From Sympetrum striolatum (taxonomy: Eukaryota > Arthropoda > Insecta > Odonata > Libellulidae), in contig OX388348.1 in NCBI GenBank assembly GCA_947579665.1, positions 14,508,001-14,572,000 of the forward strand: a stretch of DNA of 64,000 nt, in the 5' to 3' direction. The position numbers were made by a program, and so were the translations under genes. Positions 63,500 through 64,000 of the stretch are shown in pieces (positions within the stretch are counted from its first letter, which is position 1; every line of letters begins with the position of its first letter). Below the pieces are notes generated by a model. That model saw only the letters and a list, made by a program, of their open reading frames with translations, had not been told where the DNA came from and did no database searches.

Positions 63500-64000
63500 G
63501 GACAGATCCATATGAGGAGACGAAGAGTTGAAGCACTCGCGTATATAATGACGAATGAAAAAGTTAAATCACGATTTCCTACGAATTTATCACCAAGACG
63601 ATGTTTCGGACACACGAGCCAACCCCGCCGAGCCCAATTTCGAGCCAACCAGACTCCCAACACGCCACCGAAAAGCGGCAGTTGTTCGAGAGCCTATTTT
63701 GATACCCTGCAACGCCCCCGCCGCCGATACAATCTTCACACCAGAGGTCACTGGGAGCCGTCAAATTGGGCAGGCTCCGTTCGCCATGCGGCGCGACACC
63801 CTCCCTATCATGTGCTCCCCAAATCTCTAACACTTCACTCGGCTATATAGAAAAGGGAGCATCTGCAGAACGGGCAATGGGTTTGCATGGGAACATCCCC
63901 ACCGTCCTCCTGCAACCTCCGGGCAGCAATCTCGTTGAGTAAATGCAAAGCGAGGGGTGTGGGGGAGTGTGTTTTCAAAGGAGCGGGGGTGGGTCTGTTT
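63500..64000. promoter_or_regulatory. CpG-containing island with TATA-like motif
   Basis: A GC-rich block ends the window and includes CTATATAG (about 63843-63850), a palindromic TATA-like motif usable on either strand. Minus-strand use would suit an upstream promoter of the Roughest-like gene, with a non-coding first exon to its left. No initiator or clear donor proves this. The ORFs on both strands are mutually overlapping. Confidence 0.2.

Larger units (their letters stand above)
29470..64000 (-). other. 5' intron and/or upstream region of the Roughest-like gene
   Basis: The acceptor-like tract at 29470-29480 implies that the first coding exon is spliced to an upstream non-coding exon. 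No recognisable gene was found on either strand of this 34.5 kb. It holds GC-rich islands and several mobile-element remnants, listed separately. The true 5' exon could be in one of those islands or beyond the right edge. Confidence 0.5.

Overview
The window comes from an AT-rich, intron-dominated animal genome, most likely an insect or other arthropod. The evidence is one recognisable gene on the minus strand. Its three coding exons encode an N-terminus very close to Drosophila Roughest/Kirre (irregular chiasm C-roughest; vertebrate NEPH/KIRREL family). No bacterial-type gene organisation, CRISPR array, rRNA or intact tRNA gene was seen. I cannot name the species.

Gene layout (minus strand, so read right to left): a first coding exon at 28935-29469 (signal peptide plus the first half of Ig1), a second at 26495-26796 (end of Ig1, linker, start of Ig2), and a third at 24713-25436 (rest of Ig2, all of Ig3). 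All visible junctions have GT-AG borders and the phases match (1, 0, 1). They give an uninterrupted product of about 418 residues if translation starts at 29163. The exons for Ig4, Ig5, the transmembrane segment and the cytoplasmic tail were not found in the 24.7 kb to the left. The 5' UTR exon(s) and promoter were not identified to the right, where 34.5 kb looks like a first intron or upstream DNA.

The rest of the window is intronic or flanking DNA holding dispersed repeats. These include a tRNA-derived SINE with intact Pol III boxes (15947-16192), a bipartite tRNA-like element (about 2978-3208), several tRNA-like relics, and 3' fragments of one LINE family at three places (about 36149-36884, 46625-46860, 48296-48560). 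A 535-bp inverted-repeat element at 43648-44182 has RAG-signal-like ends and a 5-bp CGACG duplication. It looks like a non-autonomous Transib and sits inside one of two tandem units whose partner preserves the empty site. There are also a TTAA-bounded piggyBac-like MITE candidate, an ACGTTT-type minisatellite, several diverged tandem duplications (two with a period near 191 bp) and small near-perfect hairpins.

Short GC-rich islands recur every few kilobases. They carry overlapping ORFs on both strands but no protein I recognise, so I treat them as non-coding. The most interesting items are the Transib-like element with its paralogous empty site, the 140-bp direct repeats flanking a rearranged LINE fragment, and the lineage-specific insertions in the Ig3 and Ig2 domains of the Roughest-like protein. 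I found no convincing entirely new gene system.
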